A stretch of DNA of 64,000 nucleotides, from assembly GCF_024172085.1 (NCBI RefSeq), contig NZ_JAMZDZ010000001.1, forward strand, positions 1,984,001 through 2,048,000, read 5' to 3'. This DNA comes from Hamadaea flava (lineage in GTDB: Bacteria > Actinomycetota > Actinomycetes > Mycobacteriales > Micromonosporaceae). The notes beneath the pieces were generated by a model. The model was not told where the DNA came from. It saw nothing but the letters and a program-made list of their open reading frames with translations, and did not search any database. Shown here piece after piece: positions 8,448 through 18,476 of this stretch. The position numbers and the translations under genes are program-made. The first letter of the stretch is position 1, and each line of letters begins with the position of its first letter.

Positions 8448-9860
8448 ATGTTCACCTGCGTGAAGGCGGATCTGGTCAACGAGATCACGGCTCTGGACGA
8501 GCTGACGTCGACTCCAGCGGGGTGGTTCGTCGAGCAGTTGACGCACTCGAGCTCACGGGCAAGGTATTACGCCCTGATGGCGTTGGCGCGTCGCCGGTCC
8601 TCGGTGGACCACTCACTCGGCGCGCTGTCGGCATCGTTGATAGCTGATGCGGGCGAAGGGCTACAGCAGTCGGAGGGGCCGTGGGCCGGACGCTGGCCGG
8701 CTTGTCGACTCGCCGACCGGTTGGCCGAGTTCCATCCGGAGCAAAGTGCTTGCTTTCTGATGGCTGTCTCCCGACATCGCAGCGCAAAGGTCCGGCACGA
8801 TGTGCCGCAGGCGGTCGCACGACTGACCTCGTTGTGGCGTGCACCGATGCACGACCTGTGGACCGCGGTCGCAGACGCGCTCGCTGAAGACAATCCACTA
8901 ATCGGCTGGCAGGCCGCAGAGGCGTTGGCTAACGCCGGCGCGGCGGCTCGTCCTCACGCGGACGCTCTCGTCGCGTATGCCGACAGGTCGGACGACGGTT
9001 TCGGCTATGCCGTGGCCGCTCTGGCTCGCATCGGCGATCCAAGGGCGGTCCGGTTCCTTCGTCGTCGTCCGGTGCATCGATGGTGGCCGACCGTTTGTCG
9101 GCCGGTGAGCGTGCTGGCAGGCCTGCGCGCGCAGGCTGGCGAGCTGCTGCCGGCGCTCCGGAAGGCGCTCTCACCGGCGACTGAGGCAGATGTGGTGCCT
9201 ATTCTCGCCGCGTGGGGCCCGGCCAGTGGCGATGCAGTGCCCGAGCTGGTGTCCCTGCTGGACGGCCCGCGGACGTTCCGAGCTTCGGCAGCCCTTGGCT
9301 TGATCGGTCCTCAGGCCCAGGCTGCAGCGCCCAGACTCGCGCGCCTGGCGTTGGATCCAGAGGCACGGGTTCGATGCCCGTCCAACCAGGCCGCGGCCTG
9401 GGCGCATTGGCGGATTACCGGTGACCCCGAGTTGGCGCTGCATGTGATGGGCGCTGCCGACGATTGCCAGTGCATGAGTCATCCAGCCTTGCGGTACCTT
9501 GCCGAGCTCGGGCCGCTCGCTCATGCGAGCAGCGGAAGCGTCCGAGGCTTGCTTGCTTCTGCGGGTGCGTGGACGCAGGTCGAGGCCGCCTACGCATTGT
9601 GGCGGATCACGGGCGATCCCGCACCATCCGTGCCCGTGCTCATGGCGGCGCTGGTTCCACGGCCGGTGCACCGCTGGCACGAGCTTGCCATCGCGAGCGC
9701 AGGCTACCTGGCCGAGATGGGCGACGCGGCAACAGCCGCGACTCCCCTCTTGGAGCGGCTGTGCGCAGGCGATCGCCGCTTGGTCCACAACATAATCTGG
9801 GATGAAGCGCTGACCGAGGCGGCTTCATCAGCGCTGACGATGCTGACCCGACCAGCCTAG
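8448..9860 (+). CDS. HEAT-repeat protein
   Basis: This 470-residue alpha-solenoid protein is built from repeated helix pairs. Landmarks include GWQAAEALANAGAAARPHADAL (near 160), FGYAVAALARIGDPRAVRFL (near 185) and two near-identical units AHWRITGDPELAL and ALWRITGDPAPSV (near 320 and 385). There is no signal peptide or catalytic motif. HEAT solenoids are protein-interaction scaffolds; no specific role can be read. ATG 8448 was taken, although the ribosome-binding site is weak and GTG 8460 is possible. It stands alone on the plus strand between minus-strand ICE genes, so it is probably cargo. Confidence 0.75.
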   Translation: MFTCVKADLVNEITALDELTSTPAGWFVEQLTHSSSRARYYALMALARRRSSVDHSLGALSASLIADAGEGLQQSEGPWAGRWPACRLADRLAEFHPEQSACFLMAVSRHRSAKVRHDVPQAVARLTSLWRAPMHDLWTAVADALAEDNPLIGWQAAEALANAGAAARPHADALVAYADRSDDGFGYAVAALARIGDPRAVRFLRRRPVHRWWPTVCRPVSVLAGLRAQAGELLPALRKALSPATEADVVPILAAWGPASGDAVPELVSLLDGPRTFRASAALGLIGPQAQAAAPRLARLALDPEARVRCPSNQAAAWAHWRITGDPELALHVMGAADDCQCMSHPALRYLAELGPLAHASSGSVRGLLASAGAWTQVEAAYALWRITGDPAPSVPVLMAALVPRPVHRWHELAIASAGYLAEMGDAATAATPLLERLCAGDRRLVHNIIWDEALTEAASSALTMLTRPA

Positions 9861-10054
9861 GTCCGGTTCCGACTGATCTGCCTCGGGTCCGTGAGGCCAC
9901 GCGCGATGACCGAACAGTCCGCCCACATCTTTGATGTACGCCGAGCGCTTCGATGGATGCAATGAGACAGTGCCGGGCTCTGGCCTTTTCGTTAATCAGA
10001 TTCGGTGAGGCGCCGTGGCCCCATGTCCTGCTGGATGTGCGCACAGGACTGGCG

Positions 10055-10948
10055 TCATCGATCAGATCTGTTGAGACGGGACAGGTGCTGTTCTTCGACC
10101 TGGTCTGACAGATCCAAGACGCCGTCGACCCAGTTGGGGTTGCGTATGTGATCGAGGCCGTGGTCACAGTCGATGTCGGCGATGCGCAGCCGACGCTGGG
10201 TGGCGGCTGACCACCAGACCCGTTCAGCTGGATCTAGGTCGTGAGTCGAGGTCAGTACCTGGACTCCGGGCTTCGCGTTGGCGACAAGCTTGGCGAGGTG
10301 TCGCTCGCGGCGGACATTCGGTAGCCAGAACAACACCGGGTAGACCGGTCCGCCCATGCGGATCATCTGCTCGTACGCGGGCAGCTTGTTGATCAGGCGT
10401 GGGAGGTTCTCCGTGCCCATGTCGGTTTCGAGGAAGAAGCCAACGGCGCGCCGATCGTCGTGCCACACACCGTGGCCGTCCGGGCGTATGGCCAGGAAGC
10501 GTGCAAGTGTGTCGTTCTCCGGCCACCACCGCAACAGCTCGGTGGCCGAGTCCTGGCGTGTGCGTGCGGCGAGCCGTACGAAGAACTCATTCGTCATCAC
10601 ACGGTGCGTGAGTGTGCTAGTGGCCGACAGGCGCAGGATGCGCTCGCGATGGGAGCGTTCGGTAGGGCTGGCTCGCCCGGTCGCCGCTGCCTGCCATCGT
10701 GCGCCGGCCAGGCCGAGCGTCCAATGCCACGGATCGCTGCCCCCGTCGAGCCGGGCGTACCGGAACGCGTCGAGAATCCCGAGCTTGCGCAGTGCTGCAA
10801 GCCTGATCTGGCATGTACGGACGGCGTTGAAGAACAGTCGGTGGATTTGCCCGGTGGTGAGCACCTGGTGCCGGTCGAGAAGTCGTATCAGAAGCCGGTC
10901 TCGGTCGGTCAGATGCGGCAGGATACCGAGCATATTGAAATTCGCCAT
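10055..10948 (-). CDS. Replication-relaxation family protein
   Basis: This 297-residue protein has an N-terminal winged helix (LTDRDRLLIRLLDRHQVLTTGQI, residues about 13-60, and RLAALRKLGILDAF). The middle carries a nuclease-like sheet with FFLETDMGTENLPRLINKL and YPVLFWLPNVRRE, the conserved signature of the replication-relaxation family common on actinobacterial plasmids and ICEs. The family is proposed to act in DNA processing or initiation of transfer; here it is the only relaxase-like candidate in the window. It lies 283 bp downstream of the VirD4-like gene on the same strand. A small perfect hairpin (10969-10985) sits 20 bp before its start. Confidence 0.85.
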   Translation of the reverse strand: MANFNMLGILPHLTDRDRLLIRLLDRHQVLTTGQIHRLFFNAVRTCQIRLAALRKLGILDAFRYARLDGGSDPWHWTLGLAGARWQAAATGRASPTERSHRERILRLSATSTLTHRVMTNEFFVRLAARTRQDSATELLRWWPENDTLARFLAIRPDGHGVWHDDRRAVGFFLETDMGTENLPRLINKLPAYEQMIRMGGPVYPVLFWLPNVRRERHLAKLVANAKPGVQVLTSTHDLDPAERVWWSAATQRRLRIADIDCDHGLDHIRNPNWVDGVLDLSDQVEEQHLSRLNRSDR

Positions 10949-10968
10949 GGTTGTCCCCTGAAGAGATG

Positions 10969-10985
10969 GACTCCCAGCGGGAGTC
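10969..10985 (-). promoter_or_regulatory. Hairpin just upstream of the replication-relaxation start
   Basis: GACTCCC-AGC-GGGAGTC is a perfect 7-bp stem 20 bp upstream of the ATG at 10948. A second, larger imperfect stem (GCAGGTGAGC at 11021-11030 with GCTCGCCTGC at 11056-11065) lies further upstream in the gap after the VirD4 gene. Either could be a terminator, attenuator or mRNA stabiliser. Confidence 0.45.
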
Positions 10986-11231
10986 TGGATGTCCGGAGCT
11001 GGCTTGCGTCGTGAGCTGTAGCAGGTGAGCGGCCCCGTGGGCTCCTCGTCTGGCTGCTCGCCTGCTAGCTAGGCGACCCGAGCGAGGACACGAGCACGGC
11101 GACGAGCGGCCAAACGAGAATCTTGACCACAATCGGTCTACCGTTCCGGCTGACTCACAGGCGCTGGCTGTGTGCAGGCAGCGGCACGATCTCCCGCACA
11201 GGCTGGGCGAATGAGATGCCCTGGTCGTTGA

Positions 11232-13598
11232 TCAGGTTCCCTGGCTGCCGGATCGGCGCTGCAATGCACGGCGGGCGACCTTCTGGAGCGGTGGCTCCTC
11301 GCCGATCGCGGCATGTTTCGCGGCGCATGCTTGGCGGATCGCTGTGGCCTCGCCGATGACCGGCGGCGGTGGCGTCGTGACGAAGGTGAACGCAGGCATT
11401 TCCCTGCCGGCGACCAGTAGCCGTGCTGCCGCGGTGTAGACGTCGAGACGCGCGAGGTCGTAGGCGTCGATTTCCGGGGTCGTGTGCTGCGCCAACACAC
11501 GAGCGTCGGATGGGTCGACGTTAAAGATCACTTTCGTGCGGGCGTTTGCCGAGATGGCGGCCGAGGTCTCCCTGGGTAATTGTGCGTCGTTCTGGTGGGC
11601 CAGCACGAGGCCGAGCCGGAAGATGCGCGCCTCAGCCAGGACGTCCTCGACGGCGCTGGGCAAGGTGAGGAAGTTTTGCACCTCGTCGATGTAGAGGGTG
11701 GCGTCGCGGCGCTGTTCCTCTGGGGTGGCGGCGCGGGCAAGCGCGGTTTGCCACGTGCGGGCGACGATCAGCGATCCGAGGATCTTGGCGGTTTCCTCGC
11801 CGAGGACGCCCTTGGGCAGCCGGCAGAGCAGGAGTCCGCCGCCGTTGAGGACGTCGGTCATTCGGAATGAGGAGCTGGGCTGGCCTATGGCGTTCTTGAC
11901 GAAGTCACGCAAAAGGAAGTGCCGCAGGCGAGCCAATACGGGACCGATGACTTGTGCACGAGTGCCTTCGTTCATCGAGTCGTACCACTGCCAGAAGCCG
12001 CCCAGGCCTTCGGGGTCGGCGAGGTCGTGGACGAATCGTGCCCGGAACTGGCGGTCTGACAGCAGCGGAGGAACCAGCGACAGGGTCGGCCGGGCGTGGC
12101 GCATGAGCGTCAGCAGGGCGACTCGGAAACAATCGTCCATACGCGGGCCCCAGTGCCGTTGGAAGATCTTCGCAAAGATCCCGACGACGTTATCGACGGT
12201 GAGGTTGGGATCGTCGCTGTCCTCGAGCGGATTGAAGTGCGCCGAGTGGGGTTGGTCTGGGTCGATGATGACGATGCGGTCGGCCATAGTGGCGGGTAGC
12301 CGGTTGAGGATGTCGGTTACCAGGTCGCCTCGCGGGTCGATGACTACCGCTCCTCGGCCTGCGTGCGCGTCGGAGAGGATCATGTTCAACAACAGGGTGC
12401 TCTTCCCCGTGCCCGTTTTGCCAATCAGATGGACGTGTTGACGGGCATCGGCCACTGCGAGTCCGACCGAGTGGCCCCCGATCTGCGCTCTGCCCAGGAC
12501 TTTCACGGATCGCCCACCGGACGGAATCGCGACCGGAGCTGGCATCGCCTTCGCTCGAGCCCGTTCTAGTCCGGGCACCGCCAGGTCGAGTGGCAGACCC
12601 GCGATGGCGGCCAGCTCCTCGGCGGTGGCCAGGAATCCACGCGACAGCCGACGGCTGGCCAGGACTTGCACCGGCCGCCGCATCTTCATCCGGCGTAACC
12701 GGTTCGGTCCGGCGTAGATGGCCGCCGCCGATGCCATGGTATGGGCCAGCCCAGCCAGCCGCTCGGTCCGATCGAGCATGTCAGTGCCCACGGCATACCG
12801 GATGGCGATCTCGAAATGCGGTCGGCTTACGGCCTTGTCCACACGAGCACGACGATCACGGTCGCCGACTGGGTCTTGGCTTGCCCGCGTCTCTACGACA
12901 CCTGCTTTCCCCGGCAGCAGCGCATCGACGGCCGCCCACAGCACCTTCAGCACACCGGACACCGTGCTGCCAAACGGGCCGGCTGGTGCCGTCGTACTGG
13001 CAGCCACGTTCCGTCGAGCCACTCGAACGCGCCGCGGAGAGGCTGGACGAACCAGTACTTGGAAGCAGCCGTACTCGCGGGTCTGGATCGCGGCGCCCGC
13101 CGCGAGCAGAGCGCGGACTGGGTCCGCGTTATGTGCTGATCGAAGTGGCATCGTGTCCACGTAGTGCGGCCAGAGCGCTCCGCCGACAGCCTGGCCGGCC
13201 GGCGCGATCGGCGCGGCTGCCTCGGTTGCCGAGATGGTCGCGCCGGGCCATGCCGCGCGTATCGCAGCCTCGACGCTGCTACGTGGGACTACGGCTGGAA
13301 CCCAGGCGCAGATCGTGAGGGTCCGGCCAGCCCAGGCGTATTCCCAGGCCATGTGCGGCGTGCCGTACAGAATGCGGCGCCACGTTGACGGTGTCAGTGC
13401 TCCGGAGATGATTCGCCAGAAGTCAGCAGCAGCTTCGCTGCTGACCTCCGGTGGGGGCGCGATAGTCAGGGTGTATCCGCTGCTGGTCAGTCGTCGCTGA
13501 CGCCATGAGCGGACGAGGTGCGCCAATGCCAGGCTCACGATCGTCACGGTCAGGATCAGAGAAGCGAGCCACGGCCCAGGCCCTCCGTGATGAGGCAT
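11232..13598 (-). CDS. VirD4/TraG-like conjugative coupling ATPase
   Basis: This 788-residue protein begins with one membrane segment (about residues 10-27) and a variable N-terminal domain. An AAA/FtsK-HerA-type ATPase follows: Walker A GKTGTGKST near 393, VVIDPRGDLV near 415, FNPLEDSDDPNLTVDNV, and Walker B TLYIDEVQNFL near 633. It ends with the conserved LVLAHQNDAQL region. ATG 13598 follows a GGAAAGGA ribosome-binding site. It should bring the relaxase-DNA complex to the transfer channel and power DNA export. It is separated from the VirB4 operon by cargo genes on the plus strand, and a hairpin (13646-13664, AGGCCGA/TCGGCCT) lies about 50 bp upstream. Confidence 0.9.
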   Translation of the reverse strand: MPHHGGPGPWLASLILTVTIVSLALAHLVRSWRQRRLTSSGYTLTIAPPPEVSSEAAADFWRIISGALTPSTWRRILYGTPHMAWEYAWAGRTLTICAWVPAVVPRSSVEAAIRAAWPGATISATEAAAPIAPAGQAVGGALWPHYVDTMPLRSAHNADPVRALLAAGAAIQTREYGCFQVLVRPASPRRVRVARRNVAASTTAPAGPFGSTVSGVLKVLWAAVDALLPGKAGVVETRASQDPVGDRDRRARVDKAVSRPHFEIAIRYAVGTDMLDRTERLAGLAHTMASAAAIYAGPNRLRRMKMRRPVQVLASRRLSRGFLATAEELAAIAGLPLDLAVPGLERARAKAMPAPVAIPSGGRSVKVLGRAQIGGHSVGLAVADARQHVHLIGKTGTGKSTLLLNMILSDAHAGRGAVVIDPRGDLVTDILNRLPATMADRIVIIDPDQPHSAHFNPLEDSDDPNLTVDNVVGIFAKIFQRHWGPRMDDCFRVALLTLMRHARPTLSLVPPLLSDRQFRARFVHDLADPEGLGGFWQWYDSMNEGTRAQVIGPVLARLRHFLLRDFVKNAIGQPSSSFRMTDVLNGGGLLLCRLPKGVLGEETAKILGSLIVARTWQTALARAATPEEQRRDATLYIDEVQNFLTLPSAVEDVLAEARIFRLGLVLAHQNDAQLPRETSAAISANARTKVIFNVDPSDARVLAQHTTPEIDAYDLARLDVYTAAARLLVAGREMPAFTFVTTPPPPVIGEATAIRQACAAKHAAIGEEPPLQKVARRALQRRSGSQGT

Positions 13599-13645
13599 CT
13601 GAGGTTCCTTTCCAGCTGTTGCCTGCCTTCATGCCATTCGGTCCA

Positions 13646-13664
13646 GGCCGAGCTGTTCGGCCTG
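13646..13664 (-). promoter_or_regulatory. Hairpin in the VirD4-like gene leader
   Basis: AGGCCGA-GCTGT-TCGGCCT lies about 50 bp upstream of the coupling ATPase start. The rest of the 524-bp gap 13599-14122 shows no convincing gene. Confidence 0.4.
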
Positions 13665-14122
13665 ACCGCTGAAGGTGCGATTCCTAATGGCGTCGTTCGG
13701 CGCGACCTTCCAAGCGATGTATTGCCGGCCGTGCGTCGGTCGGAGACCGACGGGCGGCGCCGAGACGTGAGGACGCAGTCGTTGAGGTTGCCTGGACTAC
13801 GCCCGTGACCGACTTCACACAGGGAGACTTCCGGCGATTGCGGCCAATGACGTTGCTACATGCCGCGATGTCGGCGTGAGTGGCCGTAAGAGGCGGCCCA
13901 GATAGGAGGGTGCTCGGGGGCGCATTTCTGACCGCTGAGTCTTTCTCAGGCGGTCGACTCCTTCTGGCTGAGCTGCGTCCTCGCTCGACCCGTCCCTAGC
14001 ATGTGGCCCACCGTGAGAGGAGAGCCGATGGATCAGAAGGCCTTCTGCCGCCACGCAAAACTCGTCACTCGCGAAGCGCACATAGCTTTCGCGACGACAG
14101 ACGCCGGTGAAGGGGTACGCGG

Positions 14123-15103
14123 ATGAGCACGACGCGGCCCCTGCCTCGCCGATTGGATGCCACTGATGACGATCTAGCGCGCGCCCACAGCGCCGCTCAC
14201 ACGATCGCCACAGCTACCCAAGGCCGCGACCCCGGCCTCATGACGACCGCCGCAAGCATGTCCCACTACGTCTACATCGGGGCGGACGTTGTTGTGAAGC
14301 TCGTCGACGCTGGCGGCCACAACCGGCTGGATCTGGAGATCGCTCTCGCACAGCACCTGCCGACAGGCCTCGGCGCGCCGCTGCTGGCCAGCGGTCGCCG
14401 CCGCCTGAAAGACTGCGACGTCCGCTACGCCTGCTTCACCCGCCTGCCGGGAACCTCGCCCGGTGTCGGCCTGCCCGACGCAGACGCTGCAACCGCGCGA
14501 CGGTGGGCCGAGCAGGCCGTCCAACGGCTTGACGCCCTGCACACCTGGACGCCCACCGGCCCCGCCGAGCAGGCATTGAAGCAGCCGCCGGTCCACGAGG
14601 GATTCACCGGCCGCGCCGCACTCCTTGACCATATCGAGGGCGTACTCGCCGCAGACCGCGACACCGTCATTCCCCGAACGCTGACCACCGGGTTAACCAC
14701 GATCGCTCAGAACGCGCCCCTGCACGCCGAATTTGACACCCCCGTGCACGCCGACTGCGACTGGGGCAACTGGCTCGCCGACGACCAGAACGTCACCGCG
14801 TTGCTGGACTTCGAACGGGCGCGCTTCGGCGCACCGGCTGACGACTGGGTGCTCCTGGCTGCCACCAGCGGACCGCACATTGCCCTGGTTCTCGACGTCA
14901 TCGCCGAGCAGACGGCAAGTTCACCGGAAATCCTCCGCGCCGCGTGCGAACTACGTGACGCGGCCTTCCTCGCCGAGGATCTGCGCTACGCGCTCGAACT
15001 GCCCGCGCCGCCGCCATGGATGGCTCGACGCGTACGTGAACTCGAAGGCCTCGTCCTCGGACAGCGCTGGTGGCAGCCCGCCGGGCCGCGTCGGTCGCCG
15101 TGA
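14123..15103 (+). CDS. APH-fold phosphotransferase (aminoglycoside phosphotransferase family)
   Basis: This 326-residue protein has the kinase-like APH fold. The Brenner-type catalytic loop HADCDWGNW (residues about 210-218) fits HxDxxxxN, followed by the metal-binding aspartate in LLDFERARFG near 231. The N-terminal lobe has VVVKLVDAGG, consistent with the ATP-binding lysine. The family phosphorylates antibiotics or small metabolites; nothing here fixes the substrate, so a resistance claim is not supported. It is a cargo gene inserted between the VirD4 and VirB4 genes. ATG 14123 has GGTGAAGGGG upstream. Confidence 0.8.
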   Translation: MSTTRPLPRRLDATDDDLARAHSAAHTIATATQGRDPGLMTTAASMSHYVYIGADVVVKLVDAGGHNRLDLEIALAQHLPTGLGAPLLASGRRRLKDCDVRYACFTRLPGTSPGVGLPDADAATARRWAEQAVQRLDALHTWTPTGPAEQALKQPPVHEGFTGRAALLDHIEGVLAADRDTVIPRTLTTGLTTIAQNAPLHAEFDTPVHADCDWGNWLADDQNVTALLDFERARFGAPADDWVLLAATSGPHIALVLDVIAEQTASSPEILRAACELRDAAFLAEDLRYALELPAPPPWMARRVRELEGLVLGQRWWQPAGPRRSP

Positions 15104-15187
15104 CCAAAGGCCCGGACGTGGTACGAGGGCTGCCCGGTATCGCGCGTGATCCAATGCGAGGACATGCCGCACGCCTGGATGGCAGGC

Positions 15188-15742
15188 CTATTGCAGCAGT
15201 ACACAAGCGCGGTACTGCAGAAGTTCGTCAGCGAGGTCCTGGGCTGACTCCATGACACCGACCGCCAACAGCGCCCTTTTCACTATGCCCGGCACTTGCC
15301 CTGGCACTGTGCTGTCACCCATGGCGGGCAGGGACAGGAGTAGATGGACTGGCTCATCCGGTAGTAACTTCCATGGAAGCCCTGGACCCGCGAAGAAGCC
15401 ACCCTGTTCCTCGACAAGTCGGTCCACGGCTGCCTCTGCTTCACGGTCGAGCACCCAATCGATTCCGTGGTCGTCTGCCAAGTTGCGCACGACCAGGTGC
15501 ATCGTGCCGCCACCAAACGGCGTCGAGAACACCGGCCACCTGTCGGGGTCATCGAACCTGTCGAGATACGCATCCAGGTCTGCAAGGTCCGCACCAAACC
15601 GATCCGGCGCTGAGCGAGCCAGACCCACTTGAAGGAGAAACGCTGGCCAGAACAGCTCATCCTCGACCCAGGTCATCGCATCAACCAGTGGCGACGACAC
15701 TAACGGAGGCACGAAGCCGTCCAGATACCCAGGATTGTGCAC
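15188..15742 (-). CDS. Hypothetical protein, possible immunity-type
   Basis: This 184-residue acidic protein starts at GTG 15742. It is rich in Trp, Leu and Asp (MTWVEDELFWPAFLLQ near 23; GLPWKLLPDEPVHLLLSLP near 122) and has no signal peptide or catalytic motif. I do not recognise the family. Its size, acidity and place beside other cargo resemble small immunity proteins, but that is only a contextual guess. It is divergent from the hypothetical gene at 15851. Confidence 0.6.
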   Translation of the reverse strand: MHNPGYLDGFVPPLVSSPLVDAMTWVEDELFWPAFLLQVGLARSAPDRFGADLADLDAYLDRFDDPDRWPVFSTPFGGGTMHLVVRNLADDHGIDWVLDREAEAAVDRLVEEQGGFFAGPGLPWKLLPDEPVHLLLSLPAMGDSTVPGQVPGIVKRALLAVGVMESAQDLADELLQYRACVLLQ

Positions 15743-15850
15743 GACACATGGTAGGTCTCACATAGCCCAGCCACACTCACTTCAGGAGGCGACCGGACAA
15801 GGCTTCCGCAGACCAGATGGCTGCGACGCGACAGAGGAAGCTGTGTCTTC

Positions 15851-16582
15851 GTGCATGATTGGCCGATGCAGGACTGGGCCGACGGAGATCTTCACGCGGA
15901 ACTCGAGCAGCGGCTCGACGAGCTACTGGCGGAACTATGTCCCGCATGGCAGCCTGCAGAATTGCCCGACCCATACCGCAACAACGAACGCTTCGTGGCA
16001 TATCACCGCAGGAACCTCAAGCGGATACAAGTCGGAGACCAGCTGACGGCCCAGCCCGATCGGGCCGCGAATCTCGCCGAGCGCGTGCTGGACACGATCG
16101 TCTGCGATGAGGACGTGTCCTTCAACAAGCAGCTGATCTACCCGCTACTGGATTCCATCGGGCGGCGCCGTGTTCAGCGCTACCTGATCTCGGTAATCGA
16201 GACTGGGCCAGCGTCCAAGAAGGTATGCGCGGTTCGTGCTTGGTACTGGTCCCAGGTCAGTCTGGTCTACAACTCGATGGATGCCCTCCAGCAGGGCTGG
16301 CCCACCGATGCCAGCCGCGCGGCCGATGACGATGTTGCTGACCTGCGCGGCCAGTATCGGGCGGCTTGCCTAGCGGCGTTCGTCGCCTGCGATCACGTTC
16401 TCACGCGGGAATGGCTGGCCCAAGGATTCATCCTCAAAGATGAGTTCTACCCGCCGAACCTGCTGGACCTCGTGGCCCAGGCTCGGGCAATCGCTGAATC
16501 AGACCCCAGTCGATTCAAGGAGCTGCTTGCCAAGAACGAGGATGGGACGAACATGGCACAGGTCGACTTCGGTACCCGTTAG
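15851..16582 (+). CDS. Hypothetical alpha-helical protein
   Basis: This 243-residue soluble protein has recurring helical segments (RAANLAERVLDTIV, FNKQLIYPLLDSIGRRRVQRYLI, CLAAFVACDHVL), giving a HEAT/ARM-like impression without clear repeats. ATG 15851 was chosen because the sequence begins in-frame with MHDWPMQDWADGDLH; no good ribosome-binding site distinguishes it from ATG 15866. It is cargo between conjugation genes and its function is unknown. Confidence 0.65.
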   Translation: MHDWPMQDWADGDLHAELEQRLDELLAELCPAWQPAELPDPYRNNERFVAYHRRNLKRIQVGDQLTAQPDRAANLAERVLDTIVCDEDVSFNKQLIYPLLDSIGRRRVQRYLISVIETGPASKKVCAVRAWYWSQVSLVYNSMDALQQGWPTDASRAADDDVADLRGQYRAACLAAFVACDHVLTREWLAQGFILKDEFYPPNLLDLVAQARAIAESDPSRFKELLAKNEDGTNMAQVDFGTR

Positions 16583-16709
16583 CGGCCGCTTACAGCAGGC
16601 CCGGGTCCCGCCCTGCGGAGAGGTCGACGTGAGCCTCATGTTCGGCCAACTCTGGGGCGGGCCTGGCACACCTACCTCGAACCCACCCAGAGTCCGGCCA
16701 GGAATTTCG

Positions 16710-18476
16710 TTAGGCTTCGTTCAGCCCAAGGCCAGTCAGGGCGAGTTGGTGTTCCACGGGTGATGCGACGGCTCGGAAGCCGACCCGCTCTCGCCCCGCT
16801 ACCAGAAGCCCTTCGCCTCGATCCGCCGTCAGCAGCAGCCGCGCCTCCCGGCCGGTGAGCTGGAAGGCGGACCTGATCGCCTCGATGGCTTGGGGTGCCT
16901 GACGCATCAGGATCTGAGTTGCCGCATTGGCGAGCACGATTTGGCCGAGCGGAGAGTCCAGGAAGTCGACGGTGTCTTGGCTGATCACGCTCAGGCCGGC
17001 CCTGCGCTTGCGGAAGGACTTTGCCGTTCGCGCGAGGAACTTCGCGCCTTCGACGTCTCGCATGAGCTGCCAGGCCTCGTCAACGACAACCAGGCAGCGT
17101 TGCGCTGTCGCGCCGTCGGATGGTTCGTCGATGGAGGACCAGATGTGGGTAAGTGCGAGGAGCATAGCGACTGGCCGCAGTTCGTCGGGCAGGTGTCGCA
17201 GCGACCAGACAACGAGGTGGTTATGCGGTATGGCTCTGCCTGGTCCGTCGAAGAGGCTTGAGAGGTTTCCGGTGATCCACGGCGTGAGTCGTCCGGCAAG
17301 CTCGCGGCCCGCGGGTTCCGGGTCGCCGGCGAGCACCGCGGCCAGGTCAGCCATAAGGGGAGCAGGGCGGGTCCAGGTGGCCGGGTCAGAAGTGATGCCA
17401 GCGCTGGCGTAGGTCGTCGTGATCGCTCGGTCGATGGTGTGGCGTACCGGCTCGTAAGCATGGGCGTCGGACCTGCCGAGCATCGCGGCGAGGATCGCGT
17501 GGAGTTCGACGCCTCTACGGGTCAGCGTGTCGGGACGGCGGCGGTCTATGGGCAGGTCGAAAGGGTTGATCTTGACGTCGGTTTCCCCGAGTTGGATGAC
17601 ATTCCCACCGACGTGGTCAGCGAGCGCCCGGTATTCGTCCTCGGGGTCGATGACGATGACTTTGACGCCTTGGTAGAGCGACCGTAGTACTTCGAGTTTG
17701 CCGAAGTACGACTTGCCTGCGCCTGATCTGGCGAGGATGACCGAGTTGTGATTGTCGCGACGCCAGCGGTTCCACATCAGGACCCCGGCGGCGCTGCTCG
17801 TGACGCCGTACAGGATGGCATCGGTCGGTGGTCGTGTTCCCGGCAGCGGAGTCGTCAGGCCGGGCCCGGCGAACGGGAAGCTCGCCGCGAGCGCTTCGGT
17901 GTCGAGCACACGAGTTAGGCCGAGACGGTCGACGCCGAATGGCCTGGTGGATTCCCAGCCTTGCTGGTGTCGGAAGGTCACGGGCTGCAGATCTAGCAAC
18001 GCTCCGGCAGCTGCCGTCTGCACCGCTGCTGCGGTGGCATTCAGTTCGCCGAGCGACCGAGCGTGGATCGTGATGTAGATGCCCGTGTGGAAGAGCCTGC
18101 TGGCGCCACGTGCTACTCGCTCGGCCAGGTCGGCGGCGTCCTCCGCGGCGGCATCGACGCCGGGATCGCCGAGCCGTCCTCGGTCCGCGTCCAGCCGTCG
18201 GCTGGATTCCAAACGGGCGCGCTGTCTCTTCAGTAGTTGAGCCGCGATGGGCGCCGTAACGGGTTCGGTGTGGATGGCCACGTCGATTCGCCCTGGCTGG
18301 CTGAGCAGCGGATCGAGCCAGCCGGGGTCGACCTCTGCGGGATAACCGCAGACGGCGTAGGTAGCTGTGTAGCTGTCGCCAACGCGTGCGTACTGGCGTG
18401 TGCTCTCGATGATCTCGGGGGCGGGCGTGGCCGATGAGGCCGCCTGTGTCCTGGACAAGCCGATAAGGCGTTTCAT
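16710..18476 (-). CDS. VirB4-like conjugation ATPase
   Basis: This 588-residue ATPase has Walker A ARSGAGKSYFGK near residue 250, then IVIDPEDEYRAL and a motif for INPFDL; Walker B LVVVDEAWQLM is near 464 and ISQDTVDFL near 490. The order and motifs match VirB4/TraC ATPases that energise type IV secretion. The N-terminal region (about 1-200) is the channel-binding part. It overlaps the PrgI gene by 4 bp (ATGA), making it the last gene of the operon pilin-VirB6-PrgI-VirB4. The stop is 127 bp from the convergent gene ending at 16582. Confidence 0.92.
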   Translation of the reverse strand: MKRLIGLSRTQAASSATPAPEIIESTRQYARVGDSYTATYAVCGYPAEVDPGWLDPLLSQPGRIDVAIHTEPVTAPIAAQLLKRQRARLESSRRLDADRGRLGDPGVDAAAEDAADLAERVARGASRLFHTGIYITIHARSLGELNATAAAVQTAAAGALLDLQPVTFRHQQGWESTRPFGVDRLGLTRVLDTEALAASFPFAGPGLTTPLPGTRPPTDAILYGVTSSAAGVLMWNRWRRDNHNSVILARSGAGKSYFGKLEVLRSLYQGVKVIVIDPEDEYRALADHVGGNVIQLGETDVKINPFDLPIDRRRPDTLTRRGVELHAILAAMLGRSDAHAYEPVRHTIDRAITTTYASAGITSDPATWTRPAPLMADLAAVLAGDPEPAGRELAGRLTPWITGNLSSLFDGPGRAIPHNHLVVWSLRHLPDELRPVAMLLALTHIWSSIDEPSDGATAQRCLVVVDEAWQLMRDVEGAKFLARTAKSFRKRRAGLSVISQDTVDFLDSPLGQIVLANAATQILMRQAPQAIEAIRSAFQLTGREARLLLTADRGEGLLVAGRERVGFRAVASPVEHQLALTGLGLNEA